A stretch of DNA of 64,000 bases, taken from positions 310,001 to 374,000 of the forward strand of contig NZ_UIDD01000001.1 of assembly GCF_900497695.1 (NCBI RefSeq). Reading direction: 5' to 3'. Below are positions 27,670 through 36,359 of this stretch, in pieces. The DNA comes from Pseudomonas wadenswilerensis (GTDB lineage: Bacteria; Pseudomonadota; Gammaproteobacteria; Pseudomonadales; Pseudomonadaceae). The translations under genes were made by a program, and so were the position numbers. The notes under the pieces were generated by a model. That model worked only from the letters and a program-made list of their open reading frames with translations, was not told the DNA's origin and searched no databases. Position 1 is the stretch's first letter. Each line of letters opens with the position of its first letter.

Positions 27670-27848
27670 CAGGCTCCCCGACGAACCGCTGTCGGTGTAG
27701 CCCTTGAACCCGAAAGTTCAAGGTGGAGATTGCAGGAGGCGTTAAGGCTTTCCGTCAAGCGGACATGCACACCGGCCCCACGTGCAACCCCCGTGGTTGT
27801 GCGTATCGGCTCAGGGACATGACCGACTGGCAAGCACTCCAGGGAGTG
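27670..27848 (-). ncRNA. ssrS: 6S RNA
   Basis: On the minus strand, about 179 nt between zapA and fau carries the conserved 6S blocks: UCCCUGAGCCGAUA near the 5' side, GGAAAGCCUUAA in the centre, and CACCUUGAAC ... GUUCAAGGGCUAC on the 3' side. The 5' CUCCC and 3' GGGAG ends can pair to close the long stem. 6S RNA mimics an open promoter and sequesters sigma70 RNA polymerase in stationary phase. Ends are estimated from the promoter and the closing stem, so each may be off by about ten bases. Confidence 0.93.
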
Positions 27849-27853
27849 GCGCC

Positions 27854-27859
27854 AGTATA
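27854..27859 (-). promoter_or_regulatory. -10 hexamer of the 6S RNA promoter
   Basis: TATACT on the minus strand, directly after the zapA stop codon, is placed 6-7 bases before the inferred 5' end of 6S RNA. The -35 would lie inside the zapA 3' end. Confidence 0.6.
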
Positions 27860-27866
27860 CCGATAC

Positions 27867-28184
27867 TCAACCCTTATTTGAATCTTGATCGTCGGCCAAT
27901 GCCTGATCGACGCGTTCAAGCAGGTCGCGCACCTGTTCACGGTTAACGCCAGTGCCCGTCGCTTCCGGGCGTTCCTGGTTGTGCAGCAGGTCGTGGGTGA
28001 TGTTCAGTGCGGCCATCACGGCAATCCGGTCGGCACCGATGACTTTGCCGCTGCTGCGGATTTCGCGCATCTTGCCGTCCAGGTAGCGCGCGGCGCTGAC
28101 CAGGTTGCTGCGTTCTTCCGGCGGACAGATGATCGAATACTCTTTGTCGAGAATCTGAACAGTGACGCTATTGCTTGAGCTCAT
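27867..28184 (-). CDS. zapA: Cell division protein ZapA
   Basis: 105 residues with the ZapA pattern: a short N-terminal strand region (VTVQILDKEYSIICPPEE), the SAARYLDGKMREIR helix and the IAVMAALNITHDLL helix leading into a C-terminal coiled coil (about 75-100). ZapA tetramers cross-link FtsZ filaments at midcell. Its ATG overlaps the stop of the small ZapB-like gene (4 bp). The 6S RNA gene follows directly, the order seen across gammaproteobacteria. Confidence 0.95.
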   Translation of the reverse strand: MSSSNSVTVQILDKEYSIICPPEERSNLVSAARYLDGKMREIRSSGKVIGADRIAVMAALNITHDLLHNQERPEATGTGVNREQVRDLLERVDQALADDQDSNKG

Positions 28185-28390
28185 GAGTCTTGCTCCAGGG
28201 CCTTGAGTCGCAAAATCATCGATTCGACCTTACGCCGGGCGATTTCATTTTTTTCGATGAGGTGGGCGCGCTCTTCGCGCCAGGATTTTTCCTGAGCTAA
28301 TAAGAGTGCATTTTGCCGTTTTAGTTGCTCGACCCGCTCAATCAGCAGTTCGAATCGGCCCATCAGCGCTTGCAGATCGTTCTCTTGCAT
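28181..28390 (-). CDS. Small ZapB-like coiled-coil protein (TIGR02449 type)
   Basis: 69 residues, almost wholly a heptad-patterned helix (LMGRFELLIERVEQLKRQNALLLAQEKSWREER). It precedes zapA with a 4-bp overlap, so both are produced together. This type is usually annotated as TIGR02449 family; a ZapB-like partner role in the division ring is likely from size, coiled coil and location but not shown. Confidence 0.85.
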   Translation of the reverse strand: MQENDLQALMGRFELLIERVEQLKRQNALLLAQEKSWREERAHLIEKNEIARRKVESMILRLKALEQDS

Positions 28391-28542
28391 TGGTTGCCAC
28401 TCGATTCGGTCTTGCGGGTGGTTGCCCGGTTTATGCCCTGGCCGGCCCGGAGTTGGCCGCGTCGATGGTCTTGGCGCGCCTGCCGGTGCTAGGATACAAG
28501 GTCTTCATTCTAGTCATTGCGCCGTCTGGCGCCTAGTTGCCC

Positions 28543-29100
28543 ATGCCCAATACCAATTCGCCGTACACCGCCTTCGCCACCTTGCTCAGCAGCAACGGGC
28601 ATCCTGTTTCCCCTGCCGAACTGCACGGGCTGTTGCTCGGGCGCAGCTGCGCCGGTGCTGGCTTCGATGCCGACGCGTGGCTGGCAGACGCCGCCGGCCT
28701 GCTGGAAAGCGAGCCGGTAGACAACGTTCGTAACGCTTTGATCGGCCTGCAAGAAATGGTCAAGGGCGAACTCACCAGTGACGATATCACCGTCGTGCTG
28801 TTGCTGCCGGGTGATGATGAGCCGCTGACCGAGCGTGCTGCCGCCCTGGGTCAATGGTGCCAAGGCTTCATTGCCGGTTTCGGCCTGAACGCCGGTGGCA
28901 AGGAACTGAGCACCGAGGCCAAGGAAGTGCTGCAGGACCTGGTCGCGATCTCTCAGGTTCAGGACGCCCTGGAAGAATCCGAAGACGGCGAAAACGATTA
29001 CATGGAAGTCATGGAATACCTGCGTGTCGCCCCGCTGCTGCTCTACACGGAGCTGGCAAAGCAGCCGGTCGAGCCTGCGGCCAAACCTTCGCTGCACTGA
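28543..29100 (+). CDS. ygfB: YgfB/YecA-family protein (UPF0149)
   Basis: 185 residues from the ATG at 28543; a TTG 6 bases earlier is in frame but less likely. The all-helical UPF0149 fold shows as [16 protein letters not shown] and the [11 protein letters not shown] repeat, with acidic linker [18 protein letters not shown]. In P. aeruginosa YgfB has been implicated in regulating beta-lactamase (AmpC) through the AlpA pathway. It is the first gene of the ygfB-pepP-ubiH-ubiI operon. A 5-bp inverted repeat GCGCC/GGCGC (28519-28532) lies in the leader. Confidence 0.92.
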   Translation: MPNTNSPYTAFATLLSSNGHPVSPAELHGLLLGRSCAGAGFDADAWLADAAGLLESEPVDNVRNALIGLQEMVKGELTSDDITVVLLLPGDDEPLTERAAALGQWCQGFIAGFGLNAGGKELSTEAKEVLQDLVAISQVQDALEESEDGENDYMEVMEYLRVAPLLLYTELAKQPVEPAAKPSLH

Positions 29101-29123
29101 TCAACCAGGGACTGCCACTGCCC

Positions 29124-30458
29124 ATGAGCCACATCCCCAAGTCGGAATACGCCCGTCGACGCAAGGCGCTGATGGCGCAGATGGAACCCAACAGCATCGC
29201 CATCCTGCCCGCCGCCGCGGTTGCCATCCGCAACCGCGACGTCGAGCATGTGTACCGCCAGGACAGCGACTTCCAGTACCTCAGCGGCTTCCCCGAGCCC
29301 GAGGCGGTGATCGCTCTGATCCCCGGCCGCGAGCACGGCGAATACGTACTGTTCTGCCGCGAGCGTAATCCCGAGCGCGAGCTCTGGGACGGCCTGCGTG
29401 CTGGCCAGGAAGGAGCGATCCGCGATTTTGGCGCTGATGACGCCTTCCCCATCACCGATATCGACGACATCCTCCCCGGCCTGATCGAAGGCCGTGACCG
29501 GGTGTATTCGGCCATGGGCAGCAACCCCGAGTTCGACCGCCACTTGATGGAGTGGATCAACGTGATCCGCTCCAAAGCGCGCCTGGGTGCGCAGCCGCCG
29601 AACGAATTCGTTGCCCTGGATCATCTGCTGCACGACATGCGCCTGTATAAATCGGCGGCGGAAGTGAAAGTGATGCGCGAGGCCGCGGCGATTTCCGCCC
29701 GTGCCCACGTGCGGGCCATGCAGGCCTGTCGCGCCGGTCTGCGCGAGTACAGCCTGGAAGCCGAACTGGACTACGAGTTTCGCAAGGGCGGGGCGAAGAT
29801 GCCGGCCTACGGCTCGATCGTCGCCGCCGGGCGCAACAGCTGCATCCTGCATTACCAGGAGAACGACGCGCCGCTCAAGGACGGTGACCTGGTGTTGATC
29901 GACGCCGGTTGCGAGATCGACTGCTACGCCAGCGACATCACCCGTACCTTCCCGGTCAGCGGGCGTTTTTCGCCGGAGCAGAAGGCTATCTACGAGCTGG
30001 TACTGAAGGCTCAGGAAGCCGCCTTTGCGGTGATCGCCCCGGGCAAGCACTGGAACCACGCCCACGAAGCCACGGTGCAAGTGATCACCGAAGGCCTGGT
30101 GGAGCTGGGCCTGCTCAAGGGCCAGGTGCAGGAACTGATTGATAGCGAAGCCTACCGGGCCTTCTACATGCACCGCGCCGGGCACTGGCTGGGCATGGAT
30201 GTGCACGATGTCGGCGAGTACAAGGTCGGTGGTCAGTGGCGCGTGCTTGAGCCGGGCATGGCCCTGACCGTGGAACCCGGCATCTATATCGGTGCCGATA
30301 ACCAGAGTGTCGCGAAGAAGTGGCGCGGCATCGGTGTGCGAATCGAGGATGACGTAGTGGTAACCAAGCAGGGCTGTGAAATCCTGACCTCCGGCGTACC
30401 CAAGACGGTTGCCGAAATCGAAGCCTTGATGGCTGCTGCGCGCAGTGACGCGGCATGA
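29124..30458 (+). CDS. pepP: Xaa-Pro aminopeptidase P
   Basis: 444 residues from the ATG at 29124. An N-terminal creatinase-like domain (about 1-170) precedes the pita-bread metallopeptidase domain. Metal ligands are visible: Asp pair in LVLIDAGCEIDCYASDITRTF, His in MHRAGHWLGMDVHD, and Glu in VEPGIYIG and IGVRIEDDVVV. It binds two Mn ions and removes N-terminal residues preceding proline. Its stop overlaps the ubiH start by 4 bp. Confidence 0.96.
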   Translation: MSHIPKSEYARRRKALMAQMEPNSIAILPAAAVAIRNRDVEHVYRQDSDFQYLSGFPEPEAVIALIPGREHGEYVLFCRERNPERELWDGLRAGQEGAIRDFGADDAFPITDIDDILPGLIEGRDRVYSAMGSNPEFDRHLMEWINVIRSKARLGAQPPNEFVALDHLLHDMRLYKSAAEVKVMREAAAISARAHVRAMQACRAGLREYSLEAELDYEFRKGGAKMPAYGSIVAAGRNSCILHYQENDAPLKDGDLVLIDAGCEIDCYASDITRTFPVSGRFSPEQKAIYELVLKAQEAAFAVIAPGKHWNHAHEATVQVITEGLVELGLLKGQVQELIDSEAYRAFYMHRAGHWLGMDVHDVGEYKVGGQWRVLEPGMALTVEPGIYIGADNQSVAKKWRGIGVRIEDDVVVTKQGCEILTSGVPKTVAEIEALMAAARSDAA

Positions 30459-31648
30459 GCCGGGTCAATCTGGCGATCATTGGCGGCGGCCTGGTCGGCG
30501 CCAGCCTGGCCCTGGCCCTGCAAGCCGGGGCCAAGGCCCGTGGCTGGAAGATCCTGCTGATCGAGCCGTTCGCCCCTGGTGACAGTTTTCAGCCGAGCTA
30601 CGATGCCCGTTCTTCGGCGTTGTCCTTCGGTACCCGGCAAATCTACGAACGCCTCGGCCTGTGGCAGCAGATCAGCCGCCGCGCCGAGCCGATCCGCCAG
30701 ATCCAGGTCTCCGACCGCGGGCGCTTTGGCGCCACCCGCCTGGATGCCCTGGAAGAAGGCGTGCCGGCGCTTGGCTATGTGGTCGAGAACGCCTGGCTCG
30801 GCCAGTGCCTGTGGAAGGGCCTGGACGCCGAGGTGGTGAGCTGGCGCTGCCCGGCGGAAGTCACCGCCATGCAGGCGTTGGAAGACGGCTATCGGCTGTC
30901 GCTCAACGACGACACCACGCTTGAATGCGACCTCGCGGTACTGGCCGATGGCGGCCGCTCCGGCCTGCGCGAGCAACTGGGCATTCATGTCAGCCAGCGG
31001 CCGTACAACCAGAGCGCCCTGATCGCCAACATCACCCCGAGCGAAGCCCATTGCGGCCAGGCCTTCGAGCGCTTCACCGATGACGGGCCGATGGCCTTGC
31101 TGCCATTGCCGGAAAACCGCTGCGCGCTGGTCTGGACCCGCGCCGGGATGGACGCCAAGCGTTTGGCCGAACTGGACGAGCGCAGCTTCCTCAGCGAGCT
31201 GCAGGACGTGTTTGGCTACCGACTGGGCGCGCTGCGCCAGGTTGGCGCCCGGCATTTGTATCCATTGTCGCTGGTCGAGGCCCAGGAGCAGGTGCGCCCG
31301 CACCTGGTGGTGCTCGGTAATGCCGCGCACAGCCTGCACCCGATTGCCGGGCAGGGTTTCAACCTGTCGCTGCGCGATGTGCAGTCGCTGGCCGAAGGCC
31401 TGCTGGCCAGCCCAGGTTTGCCGGGAGATTTCGCCACACTGCAAGCTTATCGCGAGCGTCAGCGCCTGGATCAGGACCTGACCGTGGGCTTCTCCGACCG
31501 TGTGACTCGTTTGTTCGGCAGCGCCCAACCGTTGGTGGCCACCGGCCGTAACCTGGGCCTGCTCGGCCTTGACCTGCTGCCCCCGGCCAAGCGCTGGTTC
31601 GCCCGCCAGGCCATGGGCCTGGGCACTCGCCCGGACCCACGGAACTGA
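30455..31648 (+). CDS. ubiH: 2-octaprenyl-6-methoxyphenol hydroxylase UbiH
   Basis: 397 residues of the flavoprotein aromatic hydroxylase family. The N-terminal FAD motif is IIGGGLVGASLALAL, the central D-G motif ADGGRSGLREQLG, and the second flavin site VVLGNAAHSLHPIAGQGFN. It carries Asn where most relatives have Asp (G-N rather than G-D), as UbiH proteins do. It hydroxylates ring carbon 1 in ubiquinone synthesis. It starts inside the pepP stop (ATGA), and a DUF4442 gene follows after 2 bp. Confidence 0.94.
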   Translation: MSRVNLAIIGGGLVGASLALALQAGAKARGWKILLIEPFAPGDSFQPSYDARSSALSFGTRQIYERLGLWQQISRRAEPIRQIQVSDRGRFGATRLDALEEGVPALGYVVENAWLGQCLWKGLDAEVVSWRCPAEVTAMQALEDGYRLSLNDDTTLECDLAVLADGGRSGLREQLGIHVSQRPYNQSALIANITPSEAHCGQAFERFTDDGPMALLPLPENRCALVWTRAGMDAKRLAELDERSFLSELQDVFGYRLGALRQVGARHLYPLSLVEAQEQVRPHLVVLGNAAHSLHPIAGQGFNLSLRDVQSLAEGLLASPGLPGDFATLQAYRERQRLDQDLTVGFSDRVTRLFGSAQPLVATGRNLGLLGLDLLPPAKRWFARQAMGLGTRPDPRN

Positions 31649-31650
31649 AC

Positions 31651-32133
31651 ATGAGCGACCCGCGCAAACTGGCCCGGCGCGCGCGCAGGCTGCGCTGGCT
31701 GCTGAACATCTATCCGCCGTACCTGGGCGCGGGCATCCGTGTGCTCAGCGTCAGCCCCGACCTGCGCCATATCCGTGTGCGCATGGGCCTGCGCTGGTTC
31801 AACCGCAATTATGTCGGCACCCAGTTCGGCGGCAGCCTGTATGCGATGGTCGACCCGTTCTACATGTTGATGCTGATGGAGCTGCTCGGGCGTGAGTACA
31901 TCGTCTGGGACAAGGCCGCCAGCATCGACTTCGTGTCCCCGGGCAAAGGCCCGGTGTTCGCCGACCTGCGCATCGACGATGCGCTGCTTGATGACATCCG
32001 CCAGCACACCGCCGGCGGCAAAAAATATCTGCCACGACTTCAGGTCGATATCCGCGACGCCGCCGGTGAGCTGGTGGCGCGGGTCGACAAAACCCTTTAC
32101 GTGCGGCTCAAGCCGCAAGCGAGACAGGCTTAA
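31651..32133 (+). CDS. DUF4442 hotdog-fold protein (thioesterase-like)
   Basis: 160 residues with an N-terminal basic helix (RKLARRARRLRWLLNIYPPYLG), then a hotdog domain: the RHIRVRMGLRWFNRNYVGTQFGGSLYAMVDPF stretch places a helix with GS/T-like catalytic-site position. Matches DUF4442/PaaI-like proteins, which may hydrolyse acyl-CoA. Inserted between ubiH and ubiI by 2- and 3-bp gaps, so it is certainly co-expressed with quinone-ring hydroxylases; a quinone-pathway role is only guilt by association. Confidence 0.8.
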   Translation: MSDPRKLARRARRLRWLLNIYPPYLGAGIRVLSVSPDLRHIRVRMGLRWFNRNYVGTQFGGSLYAMVDPFYMLMLMELLGREYIVWDKAASIDFVSPGKGPVFADLRIDDALLDDIRQHTAGGKKYLPRLQVDIRDAAGELVARVDKTLYVRLKPQARQA

Positions 32134-32136
32134 GGC

Positions 32137-33360
32137 ATGGAAATGCGCGCAGATCTGTTGATTGTCGGTGCTGGTATGGTCGGCAGCGCTCTGGCCCTGG
32201 CGTTGCAGCACAGCGGCCTGGAAATTCTCTTGCTCGATGGCAGCCCGTTGTCGATCAAGCCCTTTGACCAGCAGTCGGCATTCGAGCCGCGGGTCAGCGC
32301 CTTGTCGGCGGCCAGCCAGCGCATCCTCGAGCGCCTGGGCGCCTGGCAGGGGATCAGCGAACGGCGCTTGAGCCCCTACTCGGACATGCGTGTGTGGGAC
32401 GGCAGTGGCACTGGCCAGATCCACTTCTCGGCCGCCAGCGTGCATGCCGAGGTGCTCGGCCATATCGTCGAGAACCGGGTGGTGCAGGATGGCCTGCTGG
32501 AGCGCCTGCACGACAGCGAGATCGGCCTGCTGGCCAATGCCCGCCTGGAGCAGATGCGCCGCTCCGGCGACGACTGGCTGCTGACCCTGGCCGACGGTCG
32601 TACCCTGCGTGCGCCGCTGGTGATTGCCGCTGACGGTGCCAACTCGGCGGTGCGCCGCCTGACCGGTTGTGAGACGCGCGAGTGGGATTACCTGCATCAC
32701 GCCATCGTCACCAGTGTGCGTTGCGCCCAGCCGCATCAGGCGACCGCCTGGCAGCGCTTTACCGATGAGGGGCCGCTGGCGTTCCTGCCCCTGCTGCGCG
32801 ATGGCCAGCAGGATTGGTGCTCGATCGTCTGGTCGACCACGCCGGAGCAGGCCGAACACCTGATGGCGTTGAGCGACGAAGGGTTCTGCGCCGAGCTCGA
32901 GCGTGCCTTCGAAGGGCGCCTGGGCAGCGTGCTGCAGGCCGATCCGCGGGTCTGCGTGCCACTGCGTCAACGTCACGCCAAACGTTACGTGGCCGAAGGC
33001 CTGGCGCTGATTGGCGATGCCGCGCACACCATTCACCCGTTGGCCGGGCAGGGCGTCAACCTAGGTTTTCTCGATGCCGCGGTGCTGGCCGAAGAGCTGC
33101 AACATGCCTACGAGCGTGGCGAACGCCTGGCCGATATTCGCGTGCTGAGCCGTTTCGAGCGCCGGCGCATGCCGCACAACCTGGCCTTGATGGCGGCGAT
33201 GGAAGGTTTCGAGCGCCTGTTCCAGGCTGATCCATTGCCCTTGCGCTGGTTGCGCAATAGCGGCCTGAAATGGGTCGAGCAACTGCCGGAAGCCAAGGCT
33301 TTGTTCGTGCGCCAGGCCCTGGGCTTGAGCGGTGACCTGCCGGAACTGGCGCGGGCCTGA
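32137..33360 (+). CDS. ubiI: UbiI-type FAD-dependent ubiquinone-ring hydroxylase
   Basis: 407 residues of the UbiH/UbiF/VisC/COQ6 family: FAD motif IVGAGMVGSALAL, D-G motif VIAADGANSAVRRL, and GDAAHTIHPLAGQGVNLGFLD with the usual G-D. In E. coli the gene directly after ubiH is ubiI (visC), C5 hydroxylase, which is the main reason for this choice over ubiF. The C-terminal third is helical. Databases often label this protein 2-octaprenyl-3-methyl-6-methoxy-1,4-benzoquinol hydroxylase. Confidence 0.9.
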   Translation: MEMRADLLIVGAGMVGSALALALQHSGLEILLLDGSPLSIKPFDQQSAFEPRVSALSAASQRILERLGAWQGISERRLSPYSDMRVWDGSGTGQIHFSAASVHAEVLGHIVENRVVQDGLLERLHDSEIGLLANARLEQMRRSGDDWLLTLADGRTLRAPLVIAADGANSAVRRLTGCETREWDYLHHAIVTSVRCAQPHQATAWQRFTDEGPLAFLPLLRDGQQDWCSIVWSTTPEQAEHLMALSDEGFCAELERAFEGRLGSVLQADPRVCVPLRQRHAKRYVAEGLALIGDAAHTIHPLAGQGVNLGFLDAAVLAEELQHAYERGERLADIRVLSRFERRRMPHNLALMAAMEGFERLFQADPLPLRWLRNSGLKWVEQLPEAKALFVRQALGLSGDLPELARA

Positions 33361-33384
33361 GGGCCCCGCAACATCTGGTAACTC

Positions 33385-33433
33385 CTCACTTGTGAGTTCG
33401 GTTGAGAAGCCAAATGGGATTAACTACCATTTG
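33385..33433 (+). promoter_or_regulatory. Two inverted repeats upstream of the iron-binding-protein gene
   Basis: CTCACTTGTGAG (33385-33396) is a 12-bp palindrome. CAAATGG-N9-CCATTTG (33411-33433) is a second inverted repeat, ending 30 bp before the next start codon. Either could be a repressor site. The second has a rough likeness to a Fur box but matches the consensus at well under half of positions. Confidence 0.35.
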
Positions 33434-33462
33434 CGCCTCTCTTGAACTCCGAGGACCGCACC

Positions 33463-34464
33463 ATGTTGCCACGCAAGCACGTACTGGCCGCCCTGGCTCT
33501 GACCCTGTTCGGCACTGCCGCCCAGGCGGCGGACGAGGTGGTGGTGTATTCCTCGCGCATCGACGAGTTGATCAAACCGGTATTCGACGCCTACACCAAA
33601 GAGACCGGGGTGAAGATCAAGTTCATCACCGACAAGGAAGCACCGCTGATGCAGCGGATCAAGGCCGAGGGCGAGAACGCCACTGCCGATCTGCTGCTCA
33701 CCGTCGACGCCGGCAACCTCTGGCAGGCGGAGCAGATGGGCATCCTGCAGCCGATCAAGTCGGACATCATCGACAAGAACATCCCCGCCCAATACCGTGC
33801 CTCGTCCCACGACTGGACCGGCCTGAGCCTGCGCGCGCGGACCATTGCCTACTCCACCGACCGGGTCAAACCCGAAGAGTTGAGCACCTACGAGGCCCTG
33901 GCCGACAAGAACTGGGAAGGGCGTCTGTGCCTGCGTACGGCGAAGAAGGTCTACAACCAGTCGCTGACCGCCACCCTGATCGAAACCCACGGCGAGCAGA
34001 AAACCGAAGAAATCATCAAGGGCTGGGTCAACAACCTGTCCACCGACGTGTTCTCCGACGACACCGCGCTGCTCCAGGCGATCAACGCCGGCCAGTGCGA
34101 TGTCGGTATCGTCAACACCTACTACTACGGCCGCCTGCACAAGGAAAACCCCAAGCTGGCAGTCAAGCTGTTCTGGCCTAACCAGGCTGACCGTGGCGTG
34201 CACGTCAACCTCTCGGGCATTGGCCTGACCAAATATGCGCCGCATCCTGAAGCGGCGAAGAAGCTGGTCGAATGGATGACCGGTGAAGAGGCGCAGAAGA
34301 TCTTTGCGGGCGTGAACCAGGAGTTCCCGGCCAACCCGGCAGTGGCGCCTTCGGAAGAAGTGGCCGCCTGGGGCAAGTTCAAGGCCGACAGCATTCCGGT
34401 GGAAGTAGCCGGCAAACGCCAGGCCGAAGCCATTCGCCTGATGGATCGGGCTGGCTGGAACTAA
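33463..34464 (+). CDS. Ferric iron ABC transporter substrate-binding protein (FbpA/SfuA type)
   Basis: 333 residues from the ATG at 33463 with GAGGA 7 bases upstream. A Sec signal peptide ends AAQAADE (about residue 23). The mature protein is a bacterial transferrin: [19 protein letters not shown] near the start, the bilobal core, and a Y-Y-Y triplet ([11 protein letters not shown]) that in FbpA proteins helps bind ferric ion. It delivers periplasmic Fe3+ to the permease encoded after the next REPIN. The ATPase gene is missing from this locus. Confidence 0.9.
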   Translation: MLPRKHVLAALALTLFGTAAQAADEVVVYSSRIDELIKPVFDAYTKETGVKIKFITDKEAPLMQRIKAEGENATADLLLTVDAGNLWQAEQMGILQPIKSDIIDKNIPAQYRASSHDWTGLSLRARTIAYSTDRVKPEELSTYEALADKNWEGRLCLRTAKKVYNQSLTATLIETHGEQKTEEIIKGWVNNLSTDVFSDDTALLQAINAGQCDVGIVNTYYYGRLHKENPKLAVKLFWPNQADRGVHVNLSGIGLTKYAPHPEAAKKLVEWMTGEEAQKIFAGVNQEFPANPAVAPSEEVAAWGKFKADSIPVEVAGKRQAEAIRLMDRAGWN

Positions 34465-34484
34465 GCGCCAGGCTTTATCCTTCC

Positions 34485-34577
34485 GGGGCCCTATCGGGCC
34501 CCAATCGCTGGCAAGCCAGCTCCCACAGGGATAGCGGTGCTCTCTTTTCACTGTGGGAGCTGGCTTGCCAGCGATCG
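34485..34577. repeat. GC hairpin plus REPIN inside the iron locus
   Basis: GGGGCCC-TATC-GGGCCCC (34485-34502) is a strong 7-bp hairpin without a T-run. It is followed at once by an inverted pair of REP elements, ATCGCTGGCAAGCCAGCTCC (34504 on) and GTGGGAGCTGGCTTGCCAGC (34553 on). Together they fill the gap between the binding-protein and permease genes and can lower transcription or stabilise the upstream message, favouring binding protein over permease. Confidence 0.85.
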
Positions 34578-34618
34578 ACCGCAACGCGGTCGCAATCATT
34601 CCCATAGAGATTTCACTT

Positions 34619-36241
34619 TTGGCCCACCCCGCCCAACGCCGCTGGTACCCCCTGGTCTTCACCATCGCCGCCCTGGTGCTGCTGCCGCTGAGCGTGCTGT
34701 TGTTGTCCTGGCAGTCGGTCGACATGCAGATCTGGTCGCACCTGCTCGATACCCAGATGAGCCGCCTGCTGGGCAACACCCTGACGCTGATCCTCGGTGT
34801 CGGCGTCGGCGTGACGGTGCTGGGGGTGAGCCTGGCCTGGCTGACCAGCCTGTGCGAGTTTCCCGGGCGGCGCTGGCTCGACTGGGCCCTGATGCTGCCC
34901 TTCGCAATTCCGGCCTATGTGCTGGCGTTCGTGTTCGTCGGCCTGCTGGATTTCGCCGGGCCGGTGCAAACCCTGTTGCGCGAGTGGTTCGGGCCCATGC
35001 ACCTGCCGCGGGTGCGCTCCACCGGCGGGGTGATCACCGTGCTGGTGCTGGTGTTCTACCCGTACGTTTACCTGCTGGCCCGTAACGCCTTCCTGGCCCA
35101 GGGCAAAGGCCTGATGGAAGCGGCACGGGTACTGGGACTTTCGCCGCTGCAGGCATTCTGGCGGGTCGCCATGCCCATGGCGCGGCCGGCGATCGGTGCC
35201 GGGGTGGCGCTGGCGTTGATGGAGACCCTGGCGGATTTCGGCGCAGTGTCAGTGTTCAATTTCGACACCTTCACCACCGCCATCTACAAGACCTGGTACG
35301 GCTTCTTCAGCCTCTCCAGCGCCGCCCAGCTGGCCAGCCTGCTGTTGCTGGCGGTGATGCTGGTGCTGTACGGCGAGCGGCGTGCCCGTGGCGCGGTGCG
35401 CAGCAGCAACGAACGGCCGCGGGGCAAGGCGTTGTATCACTTGCGTGGATTCAAGGCGCTGGCTGCCAGCAGCTGGTGCCTGCTGGTGTTTGCCTGTGCC
35501 TTCGTGGTGCCGATGCTGCAACTGATGGTGTGGTTCTGGCAGCGCGGCCGCTTTGACCTCGACGAGCGCTATGCCGGCCTGATCCTGCATACCCTCTACC
35601 TGGGCGCCATGGCGGCGCTGATTACCGTGTGTGTCGCCCTGGTGCTGGCGTTTGCCCGGCGCCAGGCACCGACGCCGGGCATCCGCGCGGGTGTCGGTCT
35701 TGCCAACCTGGGCTATGCCTTGCCCGGTTCGGTGCTGGCGGTGTCGATCATGCTGGCCTTCAGTTACCTCGATAATCAGTTGGTGGTGCCGCTCTCCAAC
35801 TGGCTGGGTGGCGCCGGCAAGCCGTTGCTGCTCGGTAGCCTGTCGGCTTTGTTACTGGCTTACCTGGTGCGTTTTATTGCAGTGGCCTACGGGCCATTGG
35901 AAAACAGCCTGGGGCGGATTCGTCCTTCTTTGCCGGAAGCGTCCCGCAGCCTGGGCGTCAGCGGTCCGAGATTGTTTTTCAAGGTGTATCTACCCTTGCT
36001 GGTGCCCGGTGCAATGAGTGCAGCGCTGCTGGTGTTCGTCGACGTGCTCAAGGAGATGCCGGCGACCCTGCTGATGCGCCCGTTTGGCTGGGACACTCTG
36101 GCAGTACGGGTGTTCGAAATGACCAGCGAAGGCGCATGGTCGCGAGCGTCGCTGCCGGCCTTGACCCTCGTGTTAGTCGGCCTGTTGCCGGTCATCGGGC
36201 TGATTCGACGTTCGGCCCAGCACCCGGGTCAAACGCGCTGA
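34619..36241 (+). CDS. Ferric iron ABC transporter permease (FbpB/SfuB type)
   Basis: 540 residues from a TTG at 34619; no ATG or GTG fits, because the frame upstream runs through the REP element. AGAGA lies about 8 bases before the TTG, so this start is inferred and weakly supported. Two concatenated copies of a six-helix binding-protein-dependent permease domain are present, each with the EAA loop (EAARVLGLSPLQAFWRV and EASRSLGVSGPRLFFKV). It would pair as a fused dimer with one ATPase; none is encoded next to it. Confidence 0.9.
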   Translation: MAHPAQRRWYPLVFTIAALVLLPLSVLLLSWQSVDMQIWSHLLDTQMSRLLGNTLTLILGVGVGVTVLGVSLAWLTSLCEFPGRRWLDWALMLPFAIPAYVLAFVFVGLLDFAGPVQTLLREWFGPMHLPRVRSTGGVITVLVLVFYPYVYLLARNAFLAQGKGLMEAARVLGLSPLQAFWRVAMPMARPAIGAGVALALMETLADFGAVSVFNFDTFTTAIYKTWYGFFSLSSAAQLASLLLLAVMLVLYGERRARGAVRSSNERPRGKALYHLRGFKALAASSWCLLVFACAFVVPMLQLMVWFWQRGRFDLDERYAGLILHTLYLGAMAALITVCVALVLAFARRQAPTPGIRAGVGLANLGYALPGSVLAVSIMLAFSYLDNQLVVPLSNWLGGAGKPLLLGSLSALLLAYLVRFIAVAYGPLENSLGRIRPSLPEASRSLGVSGPRLFFKVYLPLLVPGAMSAALLVFVDVLKEMPATLLMRPFGWDTLAVRVFEMTSEGAWSRASLPALTLVLVGLLPVIGLIRRSAQHPGQTR

Positions 36242-36359
36242 GGGTGTAAGCCTGCCTCCTTGCAGCTACAATGCGCGGCATTCGCTGCGGCCGGTCCTAC
36301 AGGCCGGGTAGCTGCAACGCTGCCAGCCGTAGCCTCGCCACGCCCGGAAGGAGAAACCC

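Noticed and set aside
33411..33433. Fur box upstream of the iron-binding-protein gene
   Set aside because: The inverted repeat matches well under half of the 19-bp consensus; kept only as an unspecified inverted repeat.
36242..36359. Glycine riboswitch before gcvT
   Set aside because: The gap lacks tandem aptamer cores and is too short for the double aptamer.
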